Assembly: GCF_046630445.1 (NCBI RefSeq)
Contig: NC_092333.1
Location: forward strand, 892,001-956,000
From: Rutidosis leptorrhynchoides
Lineage: Eukaryota > Streptophyta > Magnoliopsida > Asterales > Asteraceae
Length of the DNA: 64,000 bases
Reading direction: 5' to 3'
The notes beneath the pieces are model-generated. The model did not search any database and was not told where the DNA came from. It saw nothing but the letters and a program-made list of their open reading frames with translations. Shown in pieces: positions 34,440 to 52,190 of the stretch. Within the stretch, counting starts at the first letter, position 1. Each line of letters opens with the position of its first letter. The translations under genes and the position numbers were made by a program.

Positions 34440-37400
34440 TCTTTCTTATCTATAATAAGAAAACTATTATGACATCATTAGGTATCAAAAAAAAAACTCA
34501 CGTGTAAAAAGCTCCACCATTAGATCTCTTTTTTTAATTTTAATCCTATCCATTTAAATACAGAATGGTGTCATTGTAAGGGAGATGATATATCCACCTT
34601 TCATTTTACTTCTTCCACTCAAAATTCCTAAATTGCCATTAATGATAAACTTTCTAAGATTCTACTCGGTAGTTATCGAGACTAATTACCCTCTCACCCT
34701 TATTATTACGAAAAAAATTATGTTATCGATACAAAGTAACTACCATCAACGTGGTACAGTTATCTTCTGATGGAAGTGGTACAGTTAACTCAAAAAAAAA
34801 ATAATAATAATAAATAAATAAAAATAAAAACGGTCTTTCTCTGGTCAAACCCAACTATGTCTGTAATTAGGCTTCCAAAGTAACGAATTATAACCAGATC
34901 AATTCAATATGTTGGCAAGGCAATCTCAAGGGTTTATCTAATATGGAATTTCGATCTTCATGATTGAAGATGAATTTTCGACTCGAGATGAATACCCTAC
35001 TCAAATCCGCTGCACAGTCAAAATACTTGGTCTGATATTTTTGTACAAATCATTCATTAATGCGTTAACTTCAATCTTTATTTAGCTCTAAGCCTCTAAT
35101 CCACAATCACACATTCACATTCAGTCTGATGTTTTTTTTGTTGTGATGTTGCTACGTTACAAAAATACGCAGTAAAGATACCAGACGCAAGCTGGGTTCG
35201 CAAAATCGTTATCGCTAATTTTTTTATTTTGATTTGATGCTTCCGTTTTAGTTTGTACTAAAATGAATTATGTACCAAATTATTGAAATTATAGTCGTGT
35301 TTGTTGAATGTTGATCAAGTATTGATCTGTTAAAGATCAAATGCTTTTTGGTTGATTTTCAATAATAACCAATTAAAAGCTATAAAAAAATCCATGAAAG
35401 CTACGTTGGTTTGAAGAAACTGGACGATGAAGGTTTTTATTGGGTGTATTCCTAATCTTGAAGGTATAATTTAGTATAACTTTCATTCATTTAGTTTGAA
35501 GTGTTTATATGCTACTTTCTACTGCTATTCAATGTTATGTTGATGATTATTATTTGTGTTAATTGGTATTTGTCACAATCTTATTAACCTGATTTTGAAT
35601 TCAAATCTGTAATGGGCGTAGTCGAAAATGTGGTTTGTTACATTTTGGTTTGTTTTGTTAATCAGTGGATTAACGAATCGTCGAATATAACGAGACTACC
35701 GAAAAGCCTCATTATATTGAAGATGGCCATTGGATTTATGTGTATTGGTTTGTTCATACTCCTCCCCTGTTGGTTTGTCCTACATTTGGGTTATAAGTGT
35801 ATTGAATGGTGACAAAATCGATTTGATAATTTTAGGTTTGGTAGTTTTATTCATAAATTTAGGATTCATAAATTATGTATAATGTTTTTGTAATTGTTAC
35901 TCTTGATTCTCTCACCTATAAAGTTATGATCATTTTGAACAATAATAGTAATTGTTGCTCAACCTGAGTAGGCATTGCAGTTCCTGGTAGAGTTCGAGCT
36001 GCACTAAAATCAGACCTTAAAATGCTGAAGAATCTGTAGAAGTTTTAGTCATTTAGGTTATTATTTTCAGTTGCTATTGTTGTATGTATGAGTTGGGTTT
36101 TGAAACATTTCAGAACATCTAAGAAAGAAAGATCAATAAGCATTGTTACATTATGTGACAACACTACATCACTTAGTGTAATCAGTTGGGTTTTGAAACT
36201 GTGTGTTATTGGGTATAGTAGATATGTGTAACGGGTTGCATCTGTTGTTGTGTTACTTTTTTATTTTTAGCACACTTAGCCTTATGTCTTGTACTGCAAT
36301 TCGCGTAATTCCAGTTTCACACTTATTTTTTGCTTCTCATACTATAGTCTGAGAAGGTTTTATGGTAAATGTTTTCTTTATTGTAAGATAGTTTGATGCA
36401 TTTATTGGTAGGATAAATATTGCAAGTTATTTTGTAAGGCTTATTCATGATATTAATGATCTATACCATTCTACATACTATGTCGTACCTATGGATTTAC
36501 CAGCAATATAGTAATCTGGCTTTATTGGATTTACCAGCAATATGGTACTCTGGCTCTATAGGATCTACCGGGACTGATTATAGAAAAAGGCTCAAATCAC
36601 TGCAGATATGTTACTCGAGTATGGCGCAATCATGGGGTTCTTTCCTTTAGTCCTGTAAAAGTAAGCTAACTTGCACCTCCTGCCAAGTTTGTTCAAAAAA
36701 TAGTCTGAAAGCATTGTACATGGGTCTTGTCAATTTGTCAATGTATTGTTCAAAATATTGTTTGTTTATGCTCCATTTATAAACTTTTGTTAATGTTTTT
36801 GAACCTGATCATGTATCTTATTAACACAACAACAACAACAACAAAACCCAATACCACATAAGTGGTGTATGGGGAGGTGAGATGTAGACAATCCTTCCCC
36901 TATCCGAGAATAAAGTCATTTATCCACCTAGAGTGAAAACACTCAAAAGATGATAAAATCATCCCTCTCTCTATTCGACGGATAGAGAGATTGCTTTCGA
37001 GTGGACCTCCGGCCAATAAGTAGGAAAAAGTTTTTAAAAAAATAAAATAAAATAAAAAATAAAATTGAGACGCCATGAAAATGGTAAAATCAAATTTCCA
37101 TGGGTTTTAAATCATGGCTGAAATTTAATTTAGGCTCTAAGAGTCAGTCAAGTCGCTAATAAATCGACGCTTGCTGTTGACTCAATAACTAGAGCCCAAT
37201 GTATCTTATTAAGTTTATGATATATCCATTGGTTTGAATTTTAGTAGTCATCATTGAATTGTTAACATTATTATTACTATGTAGTAGTCAAATGTCTAAT
37301 GTTATGTTATTGGGGATTTGTTTGGAAAATCTAAAGATCTGTTGCAGATGTCAACAAAGTCGGCTTGTGATATTGCCTTGGTATAAAATGTCAAAACATG

Positions 37401-37991
37401 TTTATACATGTTAGACTGTTTGGGGTCAAGTGTGTAAAGAATGAGTTGTGTTAATATATGGTATGGTATGAAAGTGATCATTGTTTCTAGCCATCACACA
37501 ATAATTTGTTATTATAGACGACATAAATATGCTTGAATGCCAATTTTTTGAGTTTATGTGTTATTGAATAATGACAACACAAGTATTAAATTGTAGGTTT
37601 GACCTTATCAGGTCAAGTGGCCCAATGATCAATAACTGTGTGTACTCAAACTTGGGTTAATCACCCTACTATGTATAATACATTGTAGTATATATAAACA
37701 TTAACCAGTTGTTGGTAATCACGTCTTCACCCTTGACCTTTTTTATGTGTATCTTTTGAATCAAAAGTTTACCTACTAGCAAACGCGGTGTAATTCTTTC
37801 GTTTATAACTTGTCACAATTCATACTCATTTACTTTGTGTGTCTAATTTTAATGTTCTTGATATTTATTATTCAACATATATTGCACTACTATTACAGTA
37901 TTACTTATATCAATAGCATAAATAACTTATTAAAAATATTTTTAGAATGATGGATGATAGAATACTCGCGAATGCGCGGGTTATAAACTAG
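34440..37991 (+). mobile_element. Probable non-autonomous Helitron
   Basis: The 3' end has an imperfect GC-rich hairpin (CTCGCGAATGCGCGGG) followed by TTATAAA, CTAG and then T, as plant Helitrons end. Upstream, a segment beginning ATCTTTCTTATCTATAATAAG and followed by ATGACATCAT looks like the 5' ends of such elements; the exact first T is either 34440 or 34449. No Rep/helicase is encoded and I see no convincing gene between. It holds a SINE at 36825-37198. The 5' boundary is an inference. Confidence 0.45.
36825..37198 (-). mobile_element. SINE, 374 bp, with 14 bp target-site duplication
   Basis: Flanked by perfect copies of ATGTATCTTATTAA (36811-36824 and 37199-37212). The left end is a CAA repeat, i.e. 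a (TTG)n tail on the minus strand, as in several plant tRNA-derived SINEs. No coding. A segment near 36997 (TTGCTTTCGAGTGGACC) might be a worn box B but I could not confirm an RNA polymerase III promoter. A 5'-truncated LINE tail is the alternative. Confidence 0.75.
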
Positions 37992-38327
37992 TATTATGGA
38001 TATTAGATTATCATCTCATGAGAACAATTAATAACTAATTTCAATTACCTAAGATCAATTTCTCAAGATATTATATGTTGAAATTATCCGCTGCTTTTAT
38101 AAAAAGTATGAAAGTTTGAATGAATTTCACAGTATATTGACACACATATTTCAGTTTCACGGTATCATCTCCCGAGAACAATTCATAATCATAGATGGAT
38201 AGATTATATGCCAACCGCAGATCTTATTTGTACAACCACCAAATATAGAATTTTTATAATAGAGTATTTCTCTATCTTCTGTCAACCATTCAATCAAAAC
38301 CAACCATCCCAACTGTAAAGACCAAAA
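37992..38327 (+). promoter_or_regulatory. Upstream region of the plastid-protein gene
   Basis: AT-rich, non-coding. TTTTTATAATAGAG (about 38251-38264) is a fair TATA box about 70 bases before the start codon. No other motif recognised. Confidence 0.4.
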
Positions 38328-38404
38328 ATGGCGGGTGCGGTTGTTATGATTACAAGACTAATTCATCTCAATCATCGTCGCCAAACCCTGAAACCCAAAT
38401 CCCT

Positions 38405-38438
<34 letters not shown>

Positions 38439-38751
38439 CTAATACTTTTATCTCACCATCATCAATTCATCAAGTTTCCCTCTTTTGGTCCACCTTCCAC
38501 CACTATGTCTGTTTCGGCCGTCACTCCAACCACCAACCTACCACCACCACTTGTTCAACACAACCCCCAAGGTACCCTTGTTTATTTCTTTCTTTCTTTA
38601 TTTGTTTCTTTTACCTCAGACTTTTCACCTTTATTTCCTTTAATTATTCAATAATTCAAGATTGATTGATAATTCATCCTAACTTCCTAGTACTAGCTTT
38701 ATTATAGATTGATTGACTAATATGTGGGATGTTTGTATTGTGGGTGTTGTG

Positions 38752-38795
<44 letters not shown>

Positions 38796-39993
38796 GGTTG
38801 TTGGTCAGAATTCGCTAATAATGTTTCTGGGGAATGGGATGGTTTTGGAGCTGATTTTAGTGTTGATGGTAACCCCATTGAGCTTCCTGAAAACGTAGTA
38901 CCTAATGCTTATCGAGAATGGGAGGTTCAAGTCTTCGATTGGCAGACTCAGTGCCCAACTCTTGCACAACCCAATAACTCATCCCTCATCTACAAGTTAG
39001 TTAAACTGCTTCCTACTGTTGGTTGTGAAGCCGATGCAGCCACACGATATACTATAGATGAGAGGATCATAGGAGGTGTAGATAACATGGTTTCTTCATT
39101 TGCTTATCATCCCACTGGATCTTACACTGCTGTTTGGGACTCAACACCAAATAGAACTTCTTCTTCTACTTCTTTCACGAAACTACTTGAATTAGAGCAT
39201 TGTTTGATCAATCCTAACGATAAAGAATCACGGGTTAGGATTGTTCAAATTGTGGGTGTTGAAGACAACCAGAACCACAAGAAGATAGTGTTGAAAAACA
39301 TCAAAGTGTTTGTTGAGCAATGGTATGGCCCTTTCAGAAACGGGGAACAACTAGGTGGGTGTGCAATACGTGATTCTGCTTTTGCTTCCACACAAGCTCT
39401 TTGTGGTTCACAAGTGTCAGGCGTCTGGGAAGTTTCAAACTCTATAGCTACCTTCCAAGACGACTCTCCCATTGTGAGTTACTGAGTTTATTTATTTAGC
39501 TTAATTAATTACATCATGTTGAATGTTTACTTTCTTGATATATTTATATATAATGTGGGGATGATGCATGCTTTGATTAGCAATCACTTCATTTCATCTA
39601 ATAATTTTGACAGGCCATTCTTCAACAACTTGTGACAGTTGATGGTATACACAAGGAAGTAAGAGACCAACAGAATTTGGTATTGCTTCCAAAAAACTTG
39701 TGGAGCTCAATACAATACGACGGAGAGCAAACTTGCTGTCAAGTTGGATGGTTGTTGGAACCAGGGCGTGCTATTACATCAAGCTGCATCTTTTCAGGAA
39801 ATGCCAAGTTAAAAGTAACTAACTAATCCTTCCCTTCAAATCATCAAATTTGTTCTTTCTTTCTTTCATTTCTACAATAAATAAATAATGATGACTTTTC
39901 AATAAACATGTAAGCACGCATCTGGTTTCTTTTCTTTTGCAGGAAATTGTAACTTCATCCGAAACTGCAACTCCTGGACCAGCAGAACTGTAG
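38328..39993 (+). CDS. Conserved plant protein, probably plastid-targeted (possible DUF3598/lipocalin-like)
   Basis: Four exons: 38328-38571, 38797-39473, 39614-39814, 39943-39993, giving 390 residues, with GT-AG junctions in phase. The N-terminus (about 80 residues) is basic and Ser-rich with a poly-Ser run encoded by ATC/TCA repeats, then Pro/Thr-rich, and has almost no acidic residues, as in a plastid transit peptide. The mature part starts near WSEFANNVSGEWDGFGADF and includes VQVFDWQTQCPT, EQWYGPFRNGEQLGGCAIRD and SQVSGVWEVS. I believe this is a conserved plant/cyanobacterial family of the calycin type (DUF3598-like) of unknown function; this is from memory. Intron 1 ends in 42 A residues before TAG; an acceptor 12 bases further (GGTCAG, exon from 38809) is also in phase. 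Exon 4 encodes only 16 residues. Confidence 0.85.
38752..38793 (+). repeat. Poly(A) tract (A42) at the end of intron 1
   Basis: Forty-two consecutive A residues occupy the place where a U-rich tract normally precedes the splice acceptor. Confidence 0.95.
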
Positions 39994-40146
39994 CACTCTC
40001 GATTATGACTCAATTTTTCTTGATGGAGGGAGATTGGCGTCTGTTAGGTTTGCATGTAATACTAGCTAGATTTTGGAGCTGTAATTGCAATCTGAAGAAA
40101 TTTCTTAAAATAAGCATATAGAACACCAAACATGTTGAATTATATG

Positions 40147-40202
<56 letters not shown>

Positions 40203-41283
40203 CTTTTCTTTTTTTCTCTTTTTCTCATGTCTGTAAGTAGGGGTGTTCATCGGTTCGGTTTTCGGTTTGTTCGGTTTATTCGGTTCGGTGTATTCGGTTT
40301 TGAAATTTTTTTAGGCAAAACCGAAAACCGAACCGAAAACCGAATTCAAAGTTAAAACCGAACCAAACCGAAAACCGAATTCAAATTCGGATTCGGTTCG
40401 GTTTTCGGTTAAAACCAAATATTATGAAAAAACTGAGAACTTTGGTAGTTTAATTGTAGCGTTACTGATGTCTTAGTTATTTATATCCTAAAACACTGAC
40501 GTATTATTAAATTATCAAGAATTCGATGATGATGATTTATTAATATTTATAGCTTAATTATGACGTTTACTGCTTCTCTTATTAAGAATAAGAACATAAT
40601 AATTTAAGTAACATAATTATAATGTGAGCTACCAAATCTTCATATGGGTGAGAATATATTTTATTGATTGGATTCCAAATTATAATGAAACTAAAACATA
40701 AATATACAAATTAAATATATAAAAATTTTGAATTCGGTTTTGAAATCGGTTTTCGGTTAAACCGAATTCAGAATTTTCAAAACCGAAAACCGAATTCAAA
40801 TTCGGTTTCGGTTTGACGCGATCCGAAAATCATTTATCAAATTCGGTTTGGTTTTTTTCCGGTTTGGTTTCGGTTTGGTTTTCGGGTTCCACGGTTTCAA
40901 ACCAAATACTGACCACCCCTATCTGTAAGATAAATCATATATATGAATTACTGAAACACAAGAAGAATGGGCATAAAGTTTAAGTGAAAGTTACTACTTA
41001 AATCAAACAGGTACAACTTACAAGAATAAATAAATTATGCACTCGTTGAAAGTTCTTACAACAACTTGAGAAACAATACACCAACTTAAAACAAAAACAC
41101 ACGTTCAAGCATAAACATCCACAGCTTTCGAATCAGTTGTCCTACTCCTCCTATTATCGTCCTGCCACTCAATCTGCAACATACATGTATATATGAGTCG
41201 CATGCTGTGTTGTTTATATACAAGTTTGTTTCAAGAACAAAAGAAGCCACATACCTGTAGACGGTAGTAATGTTTATATAAAA
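39994..41283. other. Intergenic region between the plastid-protein gene and CDPK copy 1
   Basis: 3' ends of two converging genes. It holds a (CT)n microsatellite (40150-40199), a hAT-type MITE (40238-40921) and the CDPK 3' untranslated region (from about 41283 leftwards). No further gene seen. Confidence 0.7.
40238..40921. mobile_element. hAT-type MITE, 684 bp, with 8 bp target-site duplication
   Basis: Bounded by TCTGTAAG on both sides (40230-40237 and 40922-40929). The ends are inverted: TAGGGGTGTTC at the left, and TAGGGGTGGTC as the reverse complement of the right. TAGGGGTG termini and 8 bp duplications are typical of hAT elements. The interior is rich in CGGTTCGGTTTTCGGTTT and its complement, so the whole can fold back. 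Non-coding. The paralogous place in duplication copy 2 (about 44618) has the site without the element. Confidence 0.88.
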
Positions 41284-43699
<2,416 letters not shown>

Positions 43700-44343
43700 A
43701 AAATCAACTGCTTCTCATCAAAATTAAATTTAACTTGCTGCATATACATACATACAAACATACATACATACATACATAATATTAATAATAGTATTAAAGT
43801 TTTTTTTAATAAAAGATCTGGTAATAAATCAAACAAGTGATCATGAGTTAGATAGCAAATGTAAACGGACTTGAAATTTACTGATGTCAAACAGAACCCA
43901 GCCATATGATTGAACATCAGAATGAACAAAGTAAGAAAAAAATTACATTAATCTTTACAAGTATAGTGTTGCAGATCTATCTAGTAGTAGTAATGAAAGT
44001 ACCTGATCCTGATGGATGAAGAATATGCTTAGTGGAACTGTGATCAGATTAAGCCACAATATAATATAATGATATAATTGGCGAGTCAGTGTTGAGACAA
44101 CCATAAATATAAATAAAAATAAAACAATAAAAAAGTGAGTAAATAAATAAAAAAAGAGTAGGAAGGCTCGTATGTTATTGCTGAGAAGGAACACAAGAGG
44201 TGGTGGAAGATTGGTGCTGAGTGCTGACCAGCTTACTCCTACTCACCAAACCAATGTCTCTCGTCTGACTTCAATTCCTCTATCCACAACTAATTTACAT
44301 ATGACTACCTCATACTATTGACCAAGTCCCAACTAGTCCACAA
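43700..44343 (-). promoter_or_regulatory. 5' UTR and promoter region of CDPK copy 1
   Basis: Contains a probable 5' UTR intron (CAG/GTACTT donor at about 44003, ...TATATGCAG acceptor at about 43738) and (CATA)n runs near 43741-43780. The segment from about 44160 to 44343 is conserved with the second copy and probably holds the core promoter. No clear TATA box chosen. Confidence 0.45.
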
Positions 44344-44345
44344 TT

Positions 44346-44620
44346 ATCAGTCGACTGGGAAGTTTCAAACTCTATATAGCTACCTTCCAAGACTCCGAGT
44401 TAGTTTATTTATTTAGCTTAATTAATTACATCATGTTCAATATTCACATTTTTTTTTCTTTTTCATATATTTAACAACCATTTCATTTCATTTAATAATT
44501 AATAATTATAATAATTTTGAAAGGCCATTCTTAGAATAAGCATATAGAAGAACACAAACATGTTGAATTATATGGAACTGTCCTCTCTTTCTTTCTTTTT
44601 TTCCTCTTTTTCTCATGTCT
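44346..44620 (+). pseudogene. Remnant of the plastid-protein gene
   Basis: The end of exon 2 (CTGGGAAGTTTCAAACTCTATA, with a 2-base TA duplication that shifts the frame), intron 2, and only the first bases of exon 3 (GGCCATTCTTAG) are present. These are joined by a deletion to the sequence that follows the gene (AATAAGCATATAGAA). It lacks the start, almost all of exon 2, most of exon 3 and all of exon 4, and cannot be functional. It is a by-product of the duplication breakpoint. Confidence 0.85.
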
Positions 44621-44973
44621 GTATGGTAAAACATATATATGAATGACCGAAACACAAGAAGAATGGGCATAAAGTTTAGTTGATTGCCAAGTTCCTACTT
44701 AGATCAAACAGGTACAACTTACAAGAATAAATAAACTATGCACTCGTTGAAAGTTCTTACAACAACTTGAGAAACAATACACCAATTTAAAACAAAAACA
44801 CATGCTCAAGCATAAACATCCACGGCTTTCGAATTAATTGTCACACCTCCTATCCCGCCGTTCAATCTGCAACATACATGTATATATGAGTCCCATGCTA
44901 TGTTGTTTATGTACAAGTTTGTTTCAAGAACAAAAGCCACATACCTGTAGAAAATAGTAATGTTTAAAGAAAA

Positions 44974-48285
<3,312 letters not shown>

Positions 48286-49188
48286 AAAATCAACTGCTTC
48301 TCATCAAAATTAATTTAATTTGCTGCACACACATAATACATACATAATATTAATTATAGTATTAAAGTTGTTTTAATAAAAGATCTGGTGATAAATCAAA
48401 CAAGTGATCTTGAGTTTAGCTAATGAAACTGAAAGAAAAAATGTTGTAAACGGAATATAAAGACTTGATATTTACTGATGACAAACAGAACCCGGCCATA
48501 TGATAAACACATCAAAATGAACAAAGTAAAACAGTTAGATGAATCCTTACAAGTATAGAGTTGCAGATCTATCTAGTAGTAACTAAAGTACCTGAGATCC
48601 TGATGGATGAAGAATATACTTAGTGGAACTGTGATCAGAAGAAGATGATTGAGCCTCAATATGATGATATAATTGGTGAGTCAGTGTTGACAACCATAAA
48701 ACAATATATAATAATAATAAATAAATAAATATAAAAGAATAGGAAGGCTCGTATGTTATTGCTATGAAGGAACAGAAGAGGTAGTGGTGGTGGAAGATAA
48801 GTGTCGAGTGCGGACCAGCCTACGCCTACTCACAAAACCCATGTCTCTCGTCTGACTTCAATTCTTCTATCCACAACTAATTTACATATTACTACCTCAT
48901 ACTATTGACTAAATCCCCACTAGTCCAAACTTTACTAACAAAGTACTCCGCAGTAACTATCAAATCTATTATCTATAATCTATCTATTATCTATTATCTA
49001 TTATATTATATTATATATGCTATGAAAATGGCAATGGAATGACATCACTTCTTAATATTTACCTTAGCTTACAAAAATAAGAGGGACACATGGCACTTTT
49101 CTAAACCTCATGCTTACATCATCCATTTAATTTAATTAAATTAATTTTTTTAAAGAATGTAATATGGAGTATTCTAAATTAATTCTAA
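48286..49188. other. CDPK copy 2 5' UTR, promoter and flank
   Basis: Up to about 48930 this is the upstream region shared with copy 1. Beyond it are TCTAT/TTATA repeats (48970-49020), then ATGCTATGAAAATGGCAATGGAATGACATCAC, which resembles a Helitron 5' region but has no partner end that I could assign. No gene seen. Confidence 0.5.
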
Positions 49189-49350
49189 CTAGTTTAAGAC
49201 CCGCGAATTCGCGGGATTATGAAAAAAAATATTTTAATGGAGTTATTGCTTTAAAGAAGTATATGTATATAGTTGGTATACATACAATATGCGATATATG
49301 ATACGTTGAACGCGAAAGCTGATGTATTCTATTAAATCATTCTCTATATT
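49189..49350 (-). mobile_element. Helitron 3' end, minus strand
   Basis: On the minus strand the hairpin CCCGCGAATTCGCGGG is followed by TCTTAAA, CTAG and T. This is the same terminal structure as the other two Helitron ends in the window. The body extends rightwards for an unknown distance and is probably cut by the copia fragment. Confidence 0.6.
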
Positions 49351-52190
49351 GTAAGCAATATACAAAAAAAAATTGAAGAAAAGGAGGCTTCACAAAATTT
49401 ATGGCAGTATTAATGTTGCAGAAAAGGAGGCTTCACAAAATTTATGGCACTAGAGACTCGGTCACATGAGTGAGAAAGGGTTGTCTACCCTAATAAAGAA
49501 GGAGCTTATCAATGTAGACAAGGATGTTGCACTAGATTCTTGCAATCATTGTCTGTTTGGTAAGCAGCATAGAGTCTCGTTTAATTCCTCTTCAACGAAA
49601 AAATCAGAGTTACTCAGTCTGGTACACTCTGATGTTTGCGGTCCCTTGGAGGTTGAATCAATTGGCGGCAATCGATACTTTCTGACGTTTATCGATGATA
49701 CTTCTCGAAAGGTGTGGGTATATTTCTTACGGACGAAGGACCAGGTGTTCGATTACTTCAAACAGTTCCATGTCATGGTAGAACGTGAGACAGGAAAAAA
49801 GTTAAAGTGTCTTCGATCCGACAACGGCGGTGAATACTCTTCCAGACAGTTCGATGCCTATTGCAGATCATATGGCATCCGACATGAGAAGACGGTCCCA
49901 CGTACCCCTCAACATAATGGTATAGCAGAAAGAATGAACCGAACAATCATGGAACGTGTTCGGAGCATGCTCAGTATGGCTAAGCTGCCAAAGCCATTCT
50001 GGGAAGAAGCAGTCAGAGCCGCTTGTTATTTGATCAACCGATCTCCATCAGTACCACTGAATTTTGAAGTTCCGGAGAAACTTTGGTCTGGAAAGGATCC
50101 ATCATACTCTCACTTAAGAGTATTTGGATGTTTGGCGTACGCACATGTATCCAAGGAGCTCAGGCAGAAGCTGGATGCAAGGACCACTCCATGCATATTC
50201 ACAGGCTATGGAGATGAAGAATTTGGATACAGATTATGGGATCCAAAGGAGAAAAAGGTGATCAGAAGTAGGGACGTGGTGTTCCATGAAAGCCAGACAA
50301 TAGAAGATATTGAAAAACCCACAATATCTCAGAAGTCAAATGTTGCTGCTCAGGTGCCAGAGGCAACAACAGAATCATTCATGAGAAATGAATTTTCAGT
50401 GCAAGAAGAAATGCCAGAAGTAGAAGATAATGAGGAAAATGACGGTGCTGAGCAGGGGGAGCCACAACCCCATCTGCCAGACGTTCCAGCACCATCACAA
50501 GGTCAAGATGATGGTGGAACTCCTCAGAATGTTCCAGAAGTTCGTAGATCTGAACGAGGTCGGATTCCATCTAGTAGATATCCAGAATCCGAGTACCTTC
50601 TACTTACTGAAGATGGAGAACCGGAGAGTTTTCATGAAGCAGTAACTCATAAGGATAAAGAAAAATGGTTGCTCGCAATGCAGGATGAGATGGATTCTCT
50701 GCAGAAAAATCAAACTTATGAGATTGTAGAACTTCCACGCGGGAAGAAGGCACTGAAAAATAAATGGGTGTTCAAGCTGAAAAAGGATGGTAGCGGAAAA
50801 GTGGTGAAATACAAAGCACGACTTGTAGTCAAAGGATTTCAACAGAAGAAAGGGATTGATTTTGACGAGATATTTTCACCAGTAGTCAAGATGACTTCAA
50901 TTAGAGTCATACTTGGATTGGTCGCAAGTATGAACTTGGAGCTTGAACAGATGGATGTAAAGACAGCTTTTCTTCATGGAGATTTACATGAAGAAATTTA
51001 CATGGAGCAGCCAGAAGGTTTTGAGGTTTCAGGAGATAATCTCGTAAGCAAGCTGAAGAAAATTTTGTACGGTTTAAAGCAGGCACCTAGGCAGTGGTAC
51101 AAGAAGTTTGACTCGTGCATGGTGAGTCACGGGTACAAGAAAACTGCAGCAGATGAGTGTGTCTACATTCAGAATTTTTCTGAAGGAGATTTCGTTGCTC
51201 TTCTACTTTATGTAGACGATATTTTGATCGTAGGAAAAGACGTAACGAAGATCAACCAGCTGAAGAAGGAACTCTATAAGTCTTTTGACATGAAAGACTT
51301 AGGACAGGCTCAACAGATTTTGGGAATGCAGATAACCCGAGATAGGAAGAATAAAAGGTTATGGCTATCTTAGGAGAAGTATATTGAACGAGTGCTTTCA
51401 CGTTTCAATATGAACAATGTCAAACCTGTTAGCATTCCATTAGCTAACCATTTCAAGTTAAGCAAGAGTTCTTGTCCCTCATCCAAGGAAGAGATCGGGG
51501 AGATGTCGTCAGTACCATATTCTTCAGCAGTTGGAAGTTTGATGTATGCGATGGTGTGTACAAGGCCTGATATTGCTCATGCAGTGGGAACGGTGAGTCG
51601 TTTTCTCTCGAACCCCGGGAAAGAGCATTGGGATGCAGTAAAATGGATTATCAGATATCTTAAAGGTACAAAGAATCTATGTCTTTGTTACGGGGGAGCT
51701 GATCCAATCTTGGAAGGCTATACAGATGCGGATATGGCCGGAGATCCTGATAGTAGGAAATCTACTTCAGGATTCATTTACACTTTTGCAGGGGGAGCTG
51801 TTTCATGGCAGTCAAGACTACAGAGGTGTGTTGCATTATCCACAACTGAAGCAGAGTATATTGCTGCCGCAGAAGCTGGAAAAGAAATGTTGTGGTTAAA
51901 GCGTTATCTCCAAGAATTTGGAATCAAGCAAAAGGAGTACAAGGTACATTGTGACAGTCAGAGTGCTCTAGATTTGAGCAAGAACTCCATGTACCATTCC
52001 CGTACAAAATATATTGATATTCGCTATCATTGGATACGCGAGGTAATTAATCGACAACTGTTGAGACTAGTGAAGATCCATACAAAGGAGAATCCTGCGG
52101 ATATGTTAACAAAGGTGGTGACTCGAGAGAAGTTGGAGTTATGCAGAGACATAACTGGAATGTTCGTGGATTCGGCTGGAGGGGGAGAAT

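Noticed and set aside
35612-35812. Candidate small membrane protein with hydrophobic C-terminus
   Set aside because: Short, AT-driven, in the presumed Helitron body, no homologous feature and no good start context.
40150-40199. (CT)n tract as a GAGA-type regulatory element
   Set aside because: It lies at the 3' side of two converging genes and is a simple microsatellite.
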